Position numbers and translations under genes: made by a program. The notes beneath the pieces were generated by a model. The model was not told the origin of the DNA, did not search any database, and saw only the letters and a list, made by a program, of their open reading frames with translations. 47,318 bases of DNA from Oscillatoriales cyanobacterium (GTDB lineage: Bacteria > Cyanobacteriota > Cyanobacteriia > Cyanobacteriales > Microcoleaceae): NCBI GenBank assembly GCA_004292955.1, contig RDXX01000011.1, positions 1 through 47,318 of the forward strand. The letters are read 5' to 3'. Of the stretch, positions 36,513-44,492 are shown one piece after another. Position 1 is the first letter of the stretch, and each line of letters begins with the position of its first letter.

Positions 36513-36749
36513 TCAATATCCCAATAGTAGCAAATCCACTCGTCGCGCTTCCAACATTGCAGCCACGTCCTCATCTGTCGGTGCGGGTTGGTCTGTCTTT
36601 AGCAAGCCTCGCATCCGCTGAATCGCACCAGAACGATCGCCCCTGGTAACTGGCGGATATTGCAAGGACTCAATGATGGCGCTCACTAACGCAAGGCGAT
36701 CGCTCGGTGGCAGTTTGAAGACCTGCTCTTTGACTTCTTCTAGCAACAT
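36513..36749 (-). CDS. Addiction-module antitoxin-like protein
   Basis: A 78-aa protein: LLEEVKEQVFKLPPSDRLAL, listed to its 20th residue, then VSAIIESLQ and RGLLKTDQPAPTDEDVAAML. This is typical of small antitoxins that precede PIN-domain toxins in cyanobacteria. Here the end is altered (RRVDLLLLGY) and the next gene is DUF433, so the usual toxin seems lost. A TAGGAG ribosome-binding site lies 8 bp before the ATG. Confidence 0.75.
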   Translation of the reverse strand: MLLEEVKEQVFKLPPSDRLALVSAIIESLQYPPVTRGDRSGAIQRMRGLLKTDQPAPTDEDVAAMLEARRVDLLLLGY

Positions 36750-37008
36750 AGACGGCTCCTAAGATTGAAGGTGTCTACCATCTAGTATGAACGATTGCGT
36801 TCTCCATGACCAGGTAGAATTAGCTCTGTTCCCGGTAACTCATTCAAACTCATGACTCTTTCTCCTCTGAGTTATATCAAATCCCGTAGCATCAGAATTT
36901 TTCATCTCTCTTATCTCCCTCTGTGTTCTCTGCGTTCTCTGTGGTTAAATCACGATCGTGCAACGGTCAACGATCTTACATTCAAAACCTTTGATAAATT
37001 TCTCACAT

Positions 37009-37050
37009 TTTAGCGCTGACAGTCAAATTTTATTAAGTGGCGGTCTCGAT
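37009..37050 (+). repeat. WD40-like relic, also present at 34505-34544
   Basis: About 41 bp nearly identical to 34505-34544. On the plus strand both read FSADxQxLLSG, the core of a WD40 repeat. It lies in the 36750-37154 gap, which otherwise holds a likely promoter (TATAAT-like stretch near 37092) for the next gene. Confidence 0.5.
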
Positions 37051-37154
37051 CGCTACTTGGATCGCGATCGCACTGATACGATCCAAATATATAATTATAA
37101 TGGAACCGGAAACGATATAAATCCTAACCTAGTTAACACAAGAGGGCTTGTCTT

Positions 37155-37772
37155 ATGGTTCAGACAAAAACTAAACTAACATTTGTAGAGTTTATCGAAA
37201 AGTACCCCGACGGATCGGGCATCTACGAACTTGTAAATGGAGAGATTGTCAAAGTGGAAGCAACCAGAGCTCATAAAAATGTAGCACGATTTCTAGTATT
37301 TGGCTTTAACGATGAAATCAGGCGCTTGGAACTTGACTATATCGTTGACAAAGATATAGTTTTCAGAACTGTAACAGCGAGGGGGCAAGAGCAAGGCAGA
37401 AATCCTGATGTCGGCGTGGTCAAGGCATCAGTATGGAATAGCAATGTCCGCGGCTACGGAGCCCTTACCGAACCTATACAATTAGCAGTAGAAGTAACTT
37501 CAACTAACTGGGAAGACGACTATGTTGATAAGTTGGATGAGTATCAACGGCTCGGTATTTGTGAATATTGGATTGTGGACTATTTAGCTATCGCTTCTAG
37601 GGCTTATTTAGGTAATCCCAAAATTCCCACAGTTTTTGTTTACTCTTTGGAAAATGACCGCTATTTAGTTCAAAGTTTTACAGGTAATGAGCGCATTATC
37701 TCTAAAACTTTTCCCGAACTAGAAATCACTGTAGAGCAAATTGTGATTAGCAGCCAAATGCAAAACCTTTAG
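37155..37772 (+). CDS. Uma2-family (DUF820) putative endonuclease
   Basis: A 205-aa protein with YELVNGEIVKVE, NPDVGVVKASVW, LAVEVTSTNWEDDYVDKLDE (the catalytic Glu and Lys positions) and YWIVDYLA. The PD-(D/E)XK layout is clear. It differs strongly from the copy at 23781-24344, so it belongs to another subgroup. It sits 52 bp before tpsA copy 1 in the same direction and may share its transcript. Confidence 0.87.
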   Translation: MVQTKTKLTFVEFIEKYPDGSGIYELVNGEIVKVEATRAHKNVARFLVFGFNDEIRRLELDYIVDKDIVFRTVTARGQEQGRNPDVGVVKASVWNSNVRGYGALTEPIQLAVEVTSTNWEDDYVDKLDEYQRLGICEYWIVDYLAIASRAYLGNPKIPTVFVYSLENDRYLVQSFTGNERIISKTFPELEITVEQIVISSQMQNL

Positions 37773-37824
37773 AGAAACGAGATGAGCTTACACAGATCGA
37801 CTTTATCCTAAAAATAATTTTTTT

Positions 37825-38190
37825 ATGCCTCGCTTACATTACTCCCTACTGTTTGCCTTCCTGTTGCTATTTCCCGCAAGTGCGATCGCCCAAATCATCC
37901 CCGACAGCACTTTAGGTGCCGAAAGTTCGCGCCTTGTACCGGATACAATCAACAACTTACCCTCAGATCGCATTTCAGGAGGCGCAACTCGCGGCTCTAA
38001 TCTCTTTCACAGTTTCCGCTCCTTCAACATCGGTGAAGGGCGGGGACTTTATTTTGAAAATCCCAGCGGAATTGCTAACATCTTCACCCGCGTCACGGGC
38101 GGGCAACCCTCAAATATTTTAGGAACCCTCGGAGTCCTAGGCAATGCATCAACCCGAAAGGAATTGTCTTCGGCCCCAATGCAAGATTAG
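37825..38190 (+). pseudogene. TpsA-like filamentous haemagglutinin copy 1, N-terminal part
   Basis: Signal peptide (LLFAFLLLFPASAIAQ, residues 8-23) and the start of a TPS domain: GAESSRLVPDTINNL, GGATRGSNLFHSF, YFENPSGIANIFTRVTGGQ. After VLGNA the frame breaks and stops at 38190. The right continuation (NPKGIVFGPNARLDLRGSF) is in another frame (about 38150-38420), because the NLFL-coding bases usual here are missing. The NPxGI motif, needed for TpsB recognition in this family, is out of frame. Confidence 0.85.
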
Positions 38191-38337
38191 ATTTGCGCGG
38201 TTCATTTGTCGCTTCAACGGCTGACAGTATTGTATTTAATAACGGCTTTGAATTCAGCACCAACACAGGGCAAACATCCCCACTGTTAACAGTTAATATT
38301 CCAGTTGGTCTGAGATTTAGAGACAATCCCGGTACAA

Positions 38338-40659
38338 TTGTCAATCAATCCACAGCTACAGGAACAGTCAATCTCCCAGCATGGCGACATCCAAATCCCA
38401 GGCGGCAATTTAACCGCTAGTGGCGGACAAATTTTGCTCGGTAGCGTAGCCAGTCCTGGTTTAGTAGATTTGGCACTAACCCCTGGTGTATCCGGGCCTG
38501 GTAATCTTACTTTAAATTATGGCAACATTCAAAACTTTGGCAATATTCAAATATCCAATGGTACGCTGATTAACACGAGTGGAACAGGTGGCGGTAGAGT
38601 AGAAATAACAGGTGGAAATATCGGTATCAACGCTGCACAAATATATGCGTTCACCTTCGGAAATGCTGGCGGAAAAGGTATTGATATAAACGCCCAAAAA
38701 ATGCAAGTAAAAAATGGCACGCAATTGTCTACTTTCACTTTAGGAGATGGTGCTGGAGGTAATATCAATTTGCGCGGTGCTGATTCGGTAGAAATGAGCG
38801 GGCAGGGAATTGAGAGCTTTCAACAAATTGTAATTAAATATCTCCTATCGGGAACAGTTGACCCTTTTGACCCTAAGTTTATGTTTTTTAACGGTACTGC
38901 TGGCGCCGGAAATGGGGGAAGCGTCAACATCGATACCGGACGGCTGCTGATGCGCGATGGGGTAGTAGGTAGCGGCATTACTTTAGGTGCTGGAAATGGC
39001 GGCAATCTGAATATCCGCGCCAACACTTTTGAAATCGCGAGTTCTGGAATCAACAACGCCACAGCTAAAGATAGTAGCGGTGCCGGAGGAAGCATCAACC
39101 TTGATGTTGGGCGGTTAATTATGCGCGATGGTTCCCTTCTCGGCAGTACGAGTTACAGTAACGGGCCGTCGGGAAATATCACCGTAAAAGCTGCTGAATC
39201 GGTAGAACTGTCCAACTCCAGTAGCAGAACTGCTATATCAACTGGAATCAGCACTCTCAGTATCGGTTCTAGCGGCAGAGCAGGGGATATTACGGTTGAT
39301 ACCAAGCGCTTGAGTCTTGCTGACGGTTCTGCTTTTACATTAGGAACAGGTATATTAGTGGGCTTTCTGTTTTCCAGGAACGGCGGAGCGGCGGGAAACT
39401 TAACAGTTAGGGCCAGCGAGTCAGTGGAAATTACAGGAATTTCTCCTGTTTTGACTAGCGGGAATCGCACTGATAGTGCGCTGAGTTCTGCAACTTTGAG
39501 TTCTAGTCGGGGCGGGAATATCCGCGTCGATACGCCGAGGTTGGTGGTGCGGGATGGGGGGCTAATTTCTACGAGATCTTTTGGTGCTGGAAATGGAGGT
39601 GATGTTACTATTAATGCCGATCGCATTGAAGTCAGTGGCATCAGCAGTAACGGTTTATCTGTCAGTTCAATTGATGCTTCTGTCGGCAGCCGGTTCCCGA
39701 TTAATAGTCCCAACCCGACGGCGAATGCTGGCGAATTGAATCTTAATACCCGTCAATTGATCGTTCGGGATGGCGCTACAGTCACGGTGCAGGCTAGGGG
39801 AACCGGACGGGCTGGTAATATCAATGTTGTCGCAGATGCAATTTCCCTTGACGCCAAAAGCAGCATTGACGGCACAACTGTATCCGGTACGGGTGCAAAT
39901 ATTAACCTGCAAGCAAAAAGCATTGAGTTGCGACGCGGCAGCCGGATTACTACCGATGCAGGTAATTCCGACGGCGGTAACATCAATCTCAACAGCCAGA
40001 TTCTAGTCGCCCTCCCCCAAGAAAATAGCGACATCACCGCCAACGCCCGCACCGCAGGTGGCGGCCGCGTCAATGTTAATGTCCCGAATGTCTTGGGCTT
40101 TGCAGCAGTCGGCCGGGAACAAGTCAGAAGCAGGTTGAATCTCAGTGACGCGCAATTTGCAGCTTTGCAAGTCAGTCCTACTTCTCTGCTTGAGAGTAGC
40201 GACATCGCCGCGATTTCTCAAAGTGCAGGCCCGGCTTTGCAAGGTACTGTTACTTTTAGTTCTTCTGGGGTGAATCCCGCTCAAGGTTTGGTAGAATTGC
40301 CACAAAATGTGGTGAATCCGGCTGCATTAATTGCGGCAAATCCCTGCATTGAAGGAGCCGATAACGAGTTTACTGTTACTGGTCGGGGGGGAGTGCCTCC
40401 TAGCCCCAATGACTCTCTGGGTAGCACAGAAACACCGTTTCCGTGGATAGAAATAGAAGAGGAAGGAAGAAGGAAGAAGGAAGAAGGAAGAAGGAAGAAG
40501 GGAAGAAGGGAAGAAGGTGAAATTCCCGATCGGGAAGTTGTTCCTGCTCAAGGCTGGGTGATGAATGAGAAAGGGGAAGTTACGCTGGTGGCTGCGGAAG
40601 TTGCCGGTCAATTTCCACAGCGCACGAGGCGTCCTGATTCTGTTTGTCAGCCTCGATAA
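38338..40659 (+). CDS. TpsA-like adhesin copy 1, beta-helix part
   Basis: A frame of about 773 codons covering the beta-helix of a filamentous-haemagglutinin-like protein: GDIQIPGGNLTASGGQILLG, then many NGGNLNIRAN / AGNITVxA repeats and a cyanobacterial-type C-terminus (NPCIEGADNEFTVTGRGG, QGWVMNEKGEV). It has no signal peptide of its own and is joined to the N-terminal part only through two frame changes (37825 frame, then 38193 frame, then this one). A purine-rich insert (EEEGRRKKEEGRRKKG) is near the end. Translation as a separate protein seems unlikely. Confidence 0.8.
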   Translation: MSINPQLQEQSISQHGDIQIPGGNLTASGGQILLGSVASPGLVDLALTPGVSGPGNLTLNYGNIQNFGNIQISNGTLINTSGTGGGRVEITGGNIGINAAQIYAFTFGNAGGKGIDINAQKMQVKNGTQLSTFTLGDGAGGNINLRGADSVEMSGQGIESFQQIVIKYLLSGTVDPFDPKFMFFNGTAGAGNGGSVNIDTGRLLMRDGVVGSGITLGAGNGGNLNIRANTFEIASSGINNATAKDSSGAGGSINLDVGRLIMRDGSLLGSTSYSNGPSGNITVKAAESVELSNSSSRTAISTGISTLSIGSSGRAGDITVDTKRLSLADGSAFTLGTGILVGFLFSRNGGAAGNLTVRASESVEITGISPVLTSGNRTDSALSSATLSSSRGGNIRVDTPRLVVRDGGLISTRSFGAGNGGDVTINADRIEVSGISSNGLSVSSIDASVGSRFPINSPNPTANAGELNLNTRQLIVRDGATVTVQARGTGRAGNINVVADAISLDAKSSIDGTTVSGTGANINLQAKSIELRRGSRITTDAGNSDGGNINLNSQILVALPQENSDITANARTAGGGRVNVNVPNVLGFAAVGREQVRSRLNLSDAQFAALQVSPTSLLESSDIAAISQSAGPALQGTVTFSSSGVNPAQGLVELPQNVVNPAALIAANPCIEGADNEFTVTGRGGVPPSPNDSLGSTETPFPWIEIEEEGRRKKEEGRRKKGRREEGEIPDREVVPAQGWVMNEKGEVTLVAAEVAGQFPQRTRRPDSVCQPR

Positions 40660-40696
40660 CTACAAACAGGGCAAATGCTAGAAATTTTATGACCGA

Positions 40697-41512
40697 ATGT
40701 TAGCTAACAAAAGGTTGATTATGATTTTCCAATATCTCTACTTATGGCAGATTTGCCAAATTAATGAACTCAAAGACCGAGACAAATACTATATTTTAAG
40801 AGTGATTTACCTTTTAGATCGCGATCGGTCGATTACGAAAAGAAAAACGGTTCGTAGTGCGGACTTTAGTCCGCAGAATAAGAGCGGACTAAAGTCCGCA
40901 CTACGAACTTTACTTGTTGCGGTTAATCGACGGAACCTGATATTATTTGCATTTTTTTACCTGTGTCTGTTTGCTGAAAGTGCGATCGCCCAAATCGTCC
41001 CCGACAGCAGCTTGGGAGCAGAAAGTTCGCGCCTTGTACCCGATAATATCAACAACTTACCATCAGAGCGAATCACTGGTGGTGCCACTCGCGGCGTGAA
41101 TTTATTTCACAGTTTTCGAGAATTTAACATCAAAAGTGGAGAGGGAGCTTATTTTGAAAATCCCAGCGGAATTGCTAACATCTTCACCCGCGTCACGGGC
41201 GGGCAACCCTCAAATATTTTAGGAACCCTCGGAGTCCTAGGCAATGCTTTCGGCCCCAACGCTCGGTTAGATTTGCGCGGTTCGTTTGTCGCTTCAACTG
41301 CTGAGAGTATTGTATTTAATAACGGCTTTGAATTCAGCAGCACCACAGGGCAAACATCCCCGCTGTTAACAGTTAATATTCCAGTTGGTCTGAGATTTAG
41401 AGACAATCCCGGTACAATTGTCAATCAATCCACAGCTACAGGAACAGTCAATCTCCCAGCAAGCACTGATTGGTGGCGACATCCAAATCCCAGGTGGCAA
41501 TTTAACTGCTAG
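40697..41512 (+). pseudogene. TpsA-like adhesin copy 2, N-terminal part
   Basis: It repeats the layout of copy 1: a signal-peptide-like LILFAFFYLCLFAESAIAQ, then GGATRGVNLFHSF and YFENPSGIANIF. VLGNA joins straight to FGPNARLDLRGSF, so the NLFLxNPxGI stretch is deleted in frame. The frame breaks after TGTVNLPA and stops at 41512. The open frame has about 90 extra residues before the signal peptide, because a hairpin repeat at 40850-40908 lies there and no ATG is left close to the signal. Confidence 0.82.
40850..40908. repeat. perfect hairpin element inside the tpsA copy 2 leader
   Basis: The 25-bp arms (40850-40874 and 40884-40908) are exact complements around AGAATAAGA. Same family as the hairpins at 11250, 30469 and 31807. 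It is read through in frame (VRSADFSPQNKSGLKSAL). Confidence 0.9.
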
Positions 41513-43757
41513 TGGCGGACAAATTGCACTCGGTAGCGTAGCCAGTCCCGGTTTAGTAGATTTGGCACTGACATCGAGTCCACAGCAGGGGAGTTTAAGT
41601 TTAAATTATGGCAACATTCAAAACTTTGGCAATATTCAAATATCCAATAGTACGCTGATTAACACGAGTGGAATAGGTGGCGGTAGAGTAGAACTAAAAG
41701 GTGGAAATATCGGCATCAATGCTGCACGAATATATGCGCTCACCTTCGGGAATATTGATGGAAAAGGTATTGATATAAACACCCAAAAGTTGCAAGTGCA
41801 AAACGGGACGCAATTGTCTACTTTCACTTTTGGAGATGGTGCTGGAGGTAATATCAATTTGCGTGCTGCTGATGCAATAGAAATCAGCGGGCTGGGAATT
41901 GAGGGCTTTCAACAGATTGTAATTAAATATCTGGCATCGGGACTAATCGACCCATTAGCTGCGAACTTTGTGTTGCTTAATGCTACTGCTGGCGCTGGAG
42001 CAGCCGGAGACATTAAAATCGATACTGGACGCCTGCTGATGCGGGATGGTGCAATATTTGGCGGCATAGCTTTTGGTGCTGGAAATGGTGGAAATTTAAG
42101 CATCCGTGCGAATACTTTTGAGATTCAGGGTTCTGGGAGCAACAACGCAACAACGAAAGGGAGTACCGGTGCGGCAGGAAATATCACCGTTGATGTCCAA
42201 AGATTGATCCTGCGCGATGGTGCTATTCTCGCCAGCACTAGCTACAACGCTGCCCGATCGGGAAATATAACAATTAAAGCTGCTGAATCGGTACAATTGT
42301 CGAACACCATTTCTCAAACTGCTGTCGCAAGCGGCATCAGCACGCTTACCATCGGCTCTACCGGAAAGGCGGGAGATATCACTATCGATACAAAACGGCT
42401 GAGTCTTTCTGGGGGCTCCGCGTTCACCTTGGGGAGCGGTGTTTCGGTTGGCGGAGTTATCTTCTCTACGAATGGGGGGCCAGGAGGAAACTTAACTGTT
42501 AGGGCTAGCGAATCAGTAGAAATTGCAGGTATTTCTGAAGTTTTGAGCAATGGGAATCAAGTTGCTAGTGCTTTTTCCTCTGGAACAATTAGTTCTAGCC
42601 GGGCCGGGGATATCCGCATTGACACGCGAAACCTGATTCTGCGGGATGGGGGCTTCATTTCTTCTAATTCTTCGGGTAAAGGAAACGTGGGGGATATTAC
42701 GATTAATGCCGATCGCGTCGAAGTAAATGGTAGTTTAGGTAATCCTCGTTTTAACAGTTCTATTGATGCTTCTGTTGGCAAGGCGACGGGTGATAATCCC
42801 AATGCTACGGCAAATGCAGGTTCGGTGAACTTGAATGTCGATCGATTGATTGTCCGGAATGAAGGCAATGTGACGGTGCAAGCTTTGGGAACCGGGCGCG
42901 CTGGTAATATCAATATTGTCGCAAATGCGATCGGCCTTGACAACAAAGGTAGCATTGATGGTAGAAGTGCATCCGGTGTCGGAGCAAATATTAACCTGCA
43001 AGCACGAGACATCCAATTGCGCCGCGGAAGTCGAATTACCACCGATGCGGGTACTTCTGAAGGTGGCAATATCAATATTAATAGCAATACTTTGCTCGCC
43101 CTCCCCCAAGAAAACAGCGACATCACCGCCAACGCCCGCACCGCAGGTGGCGGCCGCGTCAATGTTAATGTCCCGAATGTCTTGGGCTTTGCAGCAGTTG
43201 GCCGGGAACAAGTCAGAAGCAGGTTGAATCTCAGTGACGCGCAATTTGCAGCTTTGCAAGTCAGTCCCACATCTCTGCTTCAAAGTAGCGACATCACCGC
43301 GATTTCTCAAAGTGCTGGCCCGGCTTTGCAAGGGGCGGTAACATTTACTGCTTCTGGGGTAAATCCCGCTCAAGGTTTAGTAGAGTTGCCACAAAATGTG
43401 GTGAATCCGGCTGCGTTAATTGCTGCTAATCCCTGCGTTGAAGGAGCCGATAACGAGTTTACTGTCACGGGGAAAGGAGGAGTGCCACCGAGTCCTAATG
43501 ACTTTCTTGGTAGCGCACAAACGCCGTTTCCGTGGGTGGAAGCAGAAGGAAGTTCGGCAACGAGCGCTGTACGGGATGTAACGGATGTAACGGATAGAAG
43601 TCCGAAGGAAGAAAGGGAAAAAAAAGCTCGGGAAGTAGTTCCGGCGCGCGGTTGGGTGGTGAATGAGAAAGGGGAGGTGACGCTGGTTGGATACAATCCA
43701 GGTAATGCTGCTGAGTCTCGCAATCCTCGATCGAATTCTCTTTGTCCGTCGCGCTGA
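41418..43757 (+). CDS. TpsA-like adhesin copy 2, beta-helix part
   Basis: A 779-codon frame, 65-75% similar to copy 1 along its length by eye. QALIGGDIQIPGGNLTASGG, beta-helix repeats, then the same C-terminus (NPCVEGADNEFTVTGKGG, ARGWVVNEKGEVTLVG). It is cut from its N-terminal part by one frame change at 41455-41465. Residues before the end (GSSATSAVRDVTDVTDRS) come from the repeat also present in egtB. Segments at 43100-43260 are almost identical to copy 1, a sign of gene conversion. Confidence 0.8.
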   Translation: MSINPQLQEQSISQQALIGGDIQIPGGNLTASGGQIALGSVASPGLVDLALTSSPQQGSLSLNYGNIQNFGNIQISNSTLINTSGIGGGRVELKGGNIGINAARIYALTFGNIDGKGIDINTQKLQVQNGTQLSTFTFGDGAGGNINLRAADAIEISGLGIEGFQQIVIKYLASGLIDPLAANFVLLNATAGAGAAGDIKIDTGRLLMRDGAIFGGIAFGAGNGGNLSIRANTFEIQGSGSNNATTKGSTGAAGNITVDVQRLILRDGAILASTSYNAARSGNITIKAAESVQLSNTISQTAVASGISTLTIGSTGKAGDITIDTKRLSLSGGSAFTLGSGVSVGGVIFSTNGGPGGNLTVRASESVEIAGISEVLSNGNQVASAFSSGTISSSRAGDIRIDTRNLILRDGGFISSNSSGKGNVGDITINADRVEVNGSLGNPRFNSSIDASVGKATGDNPNATANAGSVNLNVDRLIVRNEGNVTVQALGTGRAGNINIVANAIGLDNKGSIDGRSASGVGANINLQARDIQLRRGSRITTDAGTSEGGNININSNTLLALPQENSDITANARTAGGGRVNVNVPNVLGFAAVGREQVRSRLNLSDAQFAALQVSPTSLLQSSDITAISQSAGPALQGAVTFTASGVNPAQGLVELPQNVVNPAALIAANPCVEGADNEFTVTGKGGVPPSPNDFLGSAQTPFPWVEAEGSSATSAVRDVTDVTDRSPKEEREKKAREVVPARGWVVNEKGEVTLVGYNPGNAAESRNPRSNSLCPSR

Positions 43758-44064
43758 CAAGATGTTTTTTACGGCGGATAAACGCGGATTAATTGGGTGC
43801 ATCTCAATGCAAGCAAATATGTTTGTATGGGCTATAGCATGACCGCAGTGAATATAAGATTATAACTAATAACTTATATGCAGTCATGCTTCTTCAGGCT
43901 TCAAAAACCAGATGCACCCGATTAATTGGTGATTGGTAAGTGGTGTACTGAATTTAAATTGTCTATTTTAATGCAATACAATTGAGAGCAGACCGCCAAG
44001 AGAGCAAAAGCCATGTGAAAAATAAATTCTGCGATGGGAGCATCTCAGTTTTGCTATAGTGCGA

Positions 44065-44132
44065 GCGTCCCCGCTCGCGTGCGTCCCCGCTCGCGTGCGT
44101 CCCCGCTCGCGTGCGTCCCCGCTCGCGTGCGT
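44065..44132 (+). repeat. 16-bp tandem repeat (GCGTCCCCGCTCGCGT)
   Basis: Four abutting copies at 44065, 44081, 44097 and 44113, with no spacers. GC-rich and inside the composite element. Confidence 0.88.
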
Positions 44133-44140
44133 GTATAAGC

Positions 44141-44250
44141 CAATACGGTTTACTTAAGACAGTCCGTTGGAAAAACGAGGTGAAAAATAGACGCTGCGAT
44201 TGCCGCGCGTGGACGTTCGCAATGACAAAAAAGCATTAAGTAAACCGTAT
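44141..44250. mobile_element. MITE-like element, second copy
   Basis: CAATACGGTTTACTTAAGAC at the left and TTAAGTAAACCGTAT at the right, matching the terminal repeats of 1961-2063. A one-ended relative follows at 44327-44420, sharing GATTGCTTCGTTCCTCGCAA. Confidence 0.7.
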
Positions 44251-44326
44251 AATAAAAAATGCTTCTTACAAAACTGAGATGCTCCCTTCTGCGATTGCTT
44301 CGTTCCTCGCAATGACAATTATCACC

Positions 44327-44420
44327 CAATACAGTTTACTTAGGACGGTACAGGGGGAAAAAGCAATGTGAAAAATAGATTCTGGGATTGCTTCGTTCCT
44401 CGCAATGACAATTATAACCC
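44327..44420. repeat. one-ended MITE relative
   Basis: Begins CAATACAGTTTACTTAGGAC and ends after TTCCTCGCAATGACAATTAT without a right terminal repeat. The same inner block also stands at 44289-44322. Confidence 0.6.
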
Positions 44421-44492
44421 AAGCCTATTGTATTTTAATGCCCTATTTCACCCTCTCCCACTCTCTCCCCGTCTTCCTACAAGTGCTTGAAT

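Larger units (their letters stand above)
44036..44286. mobile_element. 251-bp composite repeat with 18-bp terminal inverted repeats
   Basis: The ends GGGAGCATCTCAGTTTTG (44036-44053) and its exact reverse complement (44269-44286) enclose a 16-bp tandem array and a MITE-like element. No ORF lies inside. It fills part of the gap before the CHAT gene. Confidence 0.75.

Noticed and set aside
36958..37179. 73-codon ORF as a real WD40 gene
   Set aside because: Only one partial WD40-like motif, no start signal, and it overlaps the Uma2 start; better seen as a relic.
39153..40305. Long antisense ORFs across both tpsA beta-helix regions
   Set aside because: They mirror the repetitive Gly/Asn codon pattern of the sense strand and have no start signals or known domains.
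37825..43757. Diversity-generating retroelement acting on the adhesins
   Set aside because: No reverse transcriptase, template repeat or adenine-specific variation is seen; differences between copies look like ordinary divergence and deletions.
44065..44132. Four 16-bp direct repeats
   Set aside because: Simple tandem array without spacers; not a CRISPR or an origin iteron set, and no replication gene is nearby.
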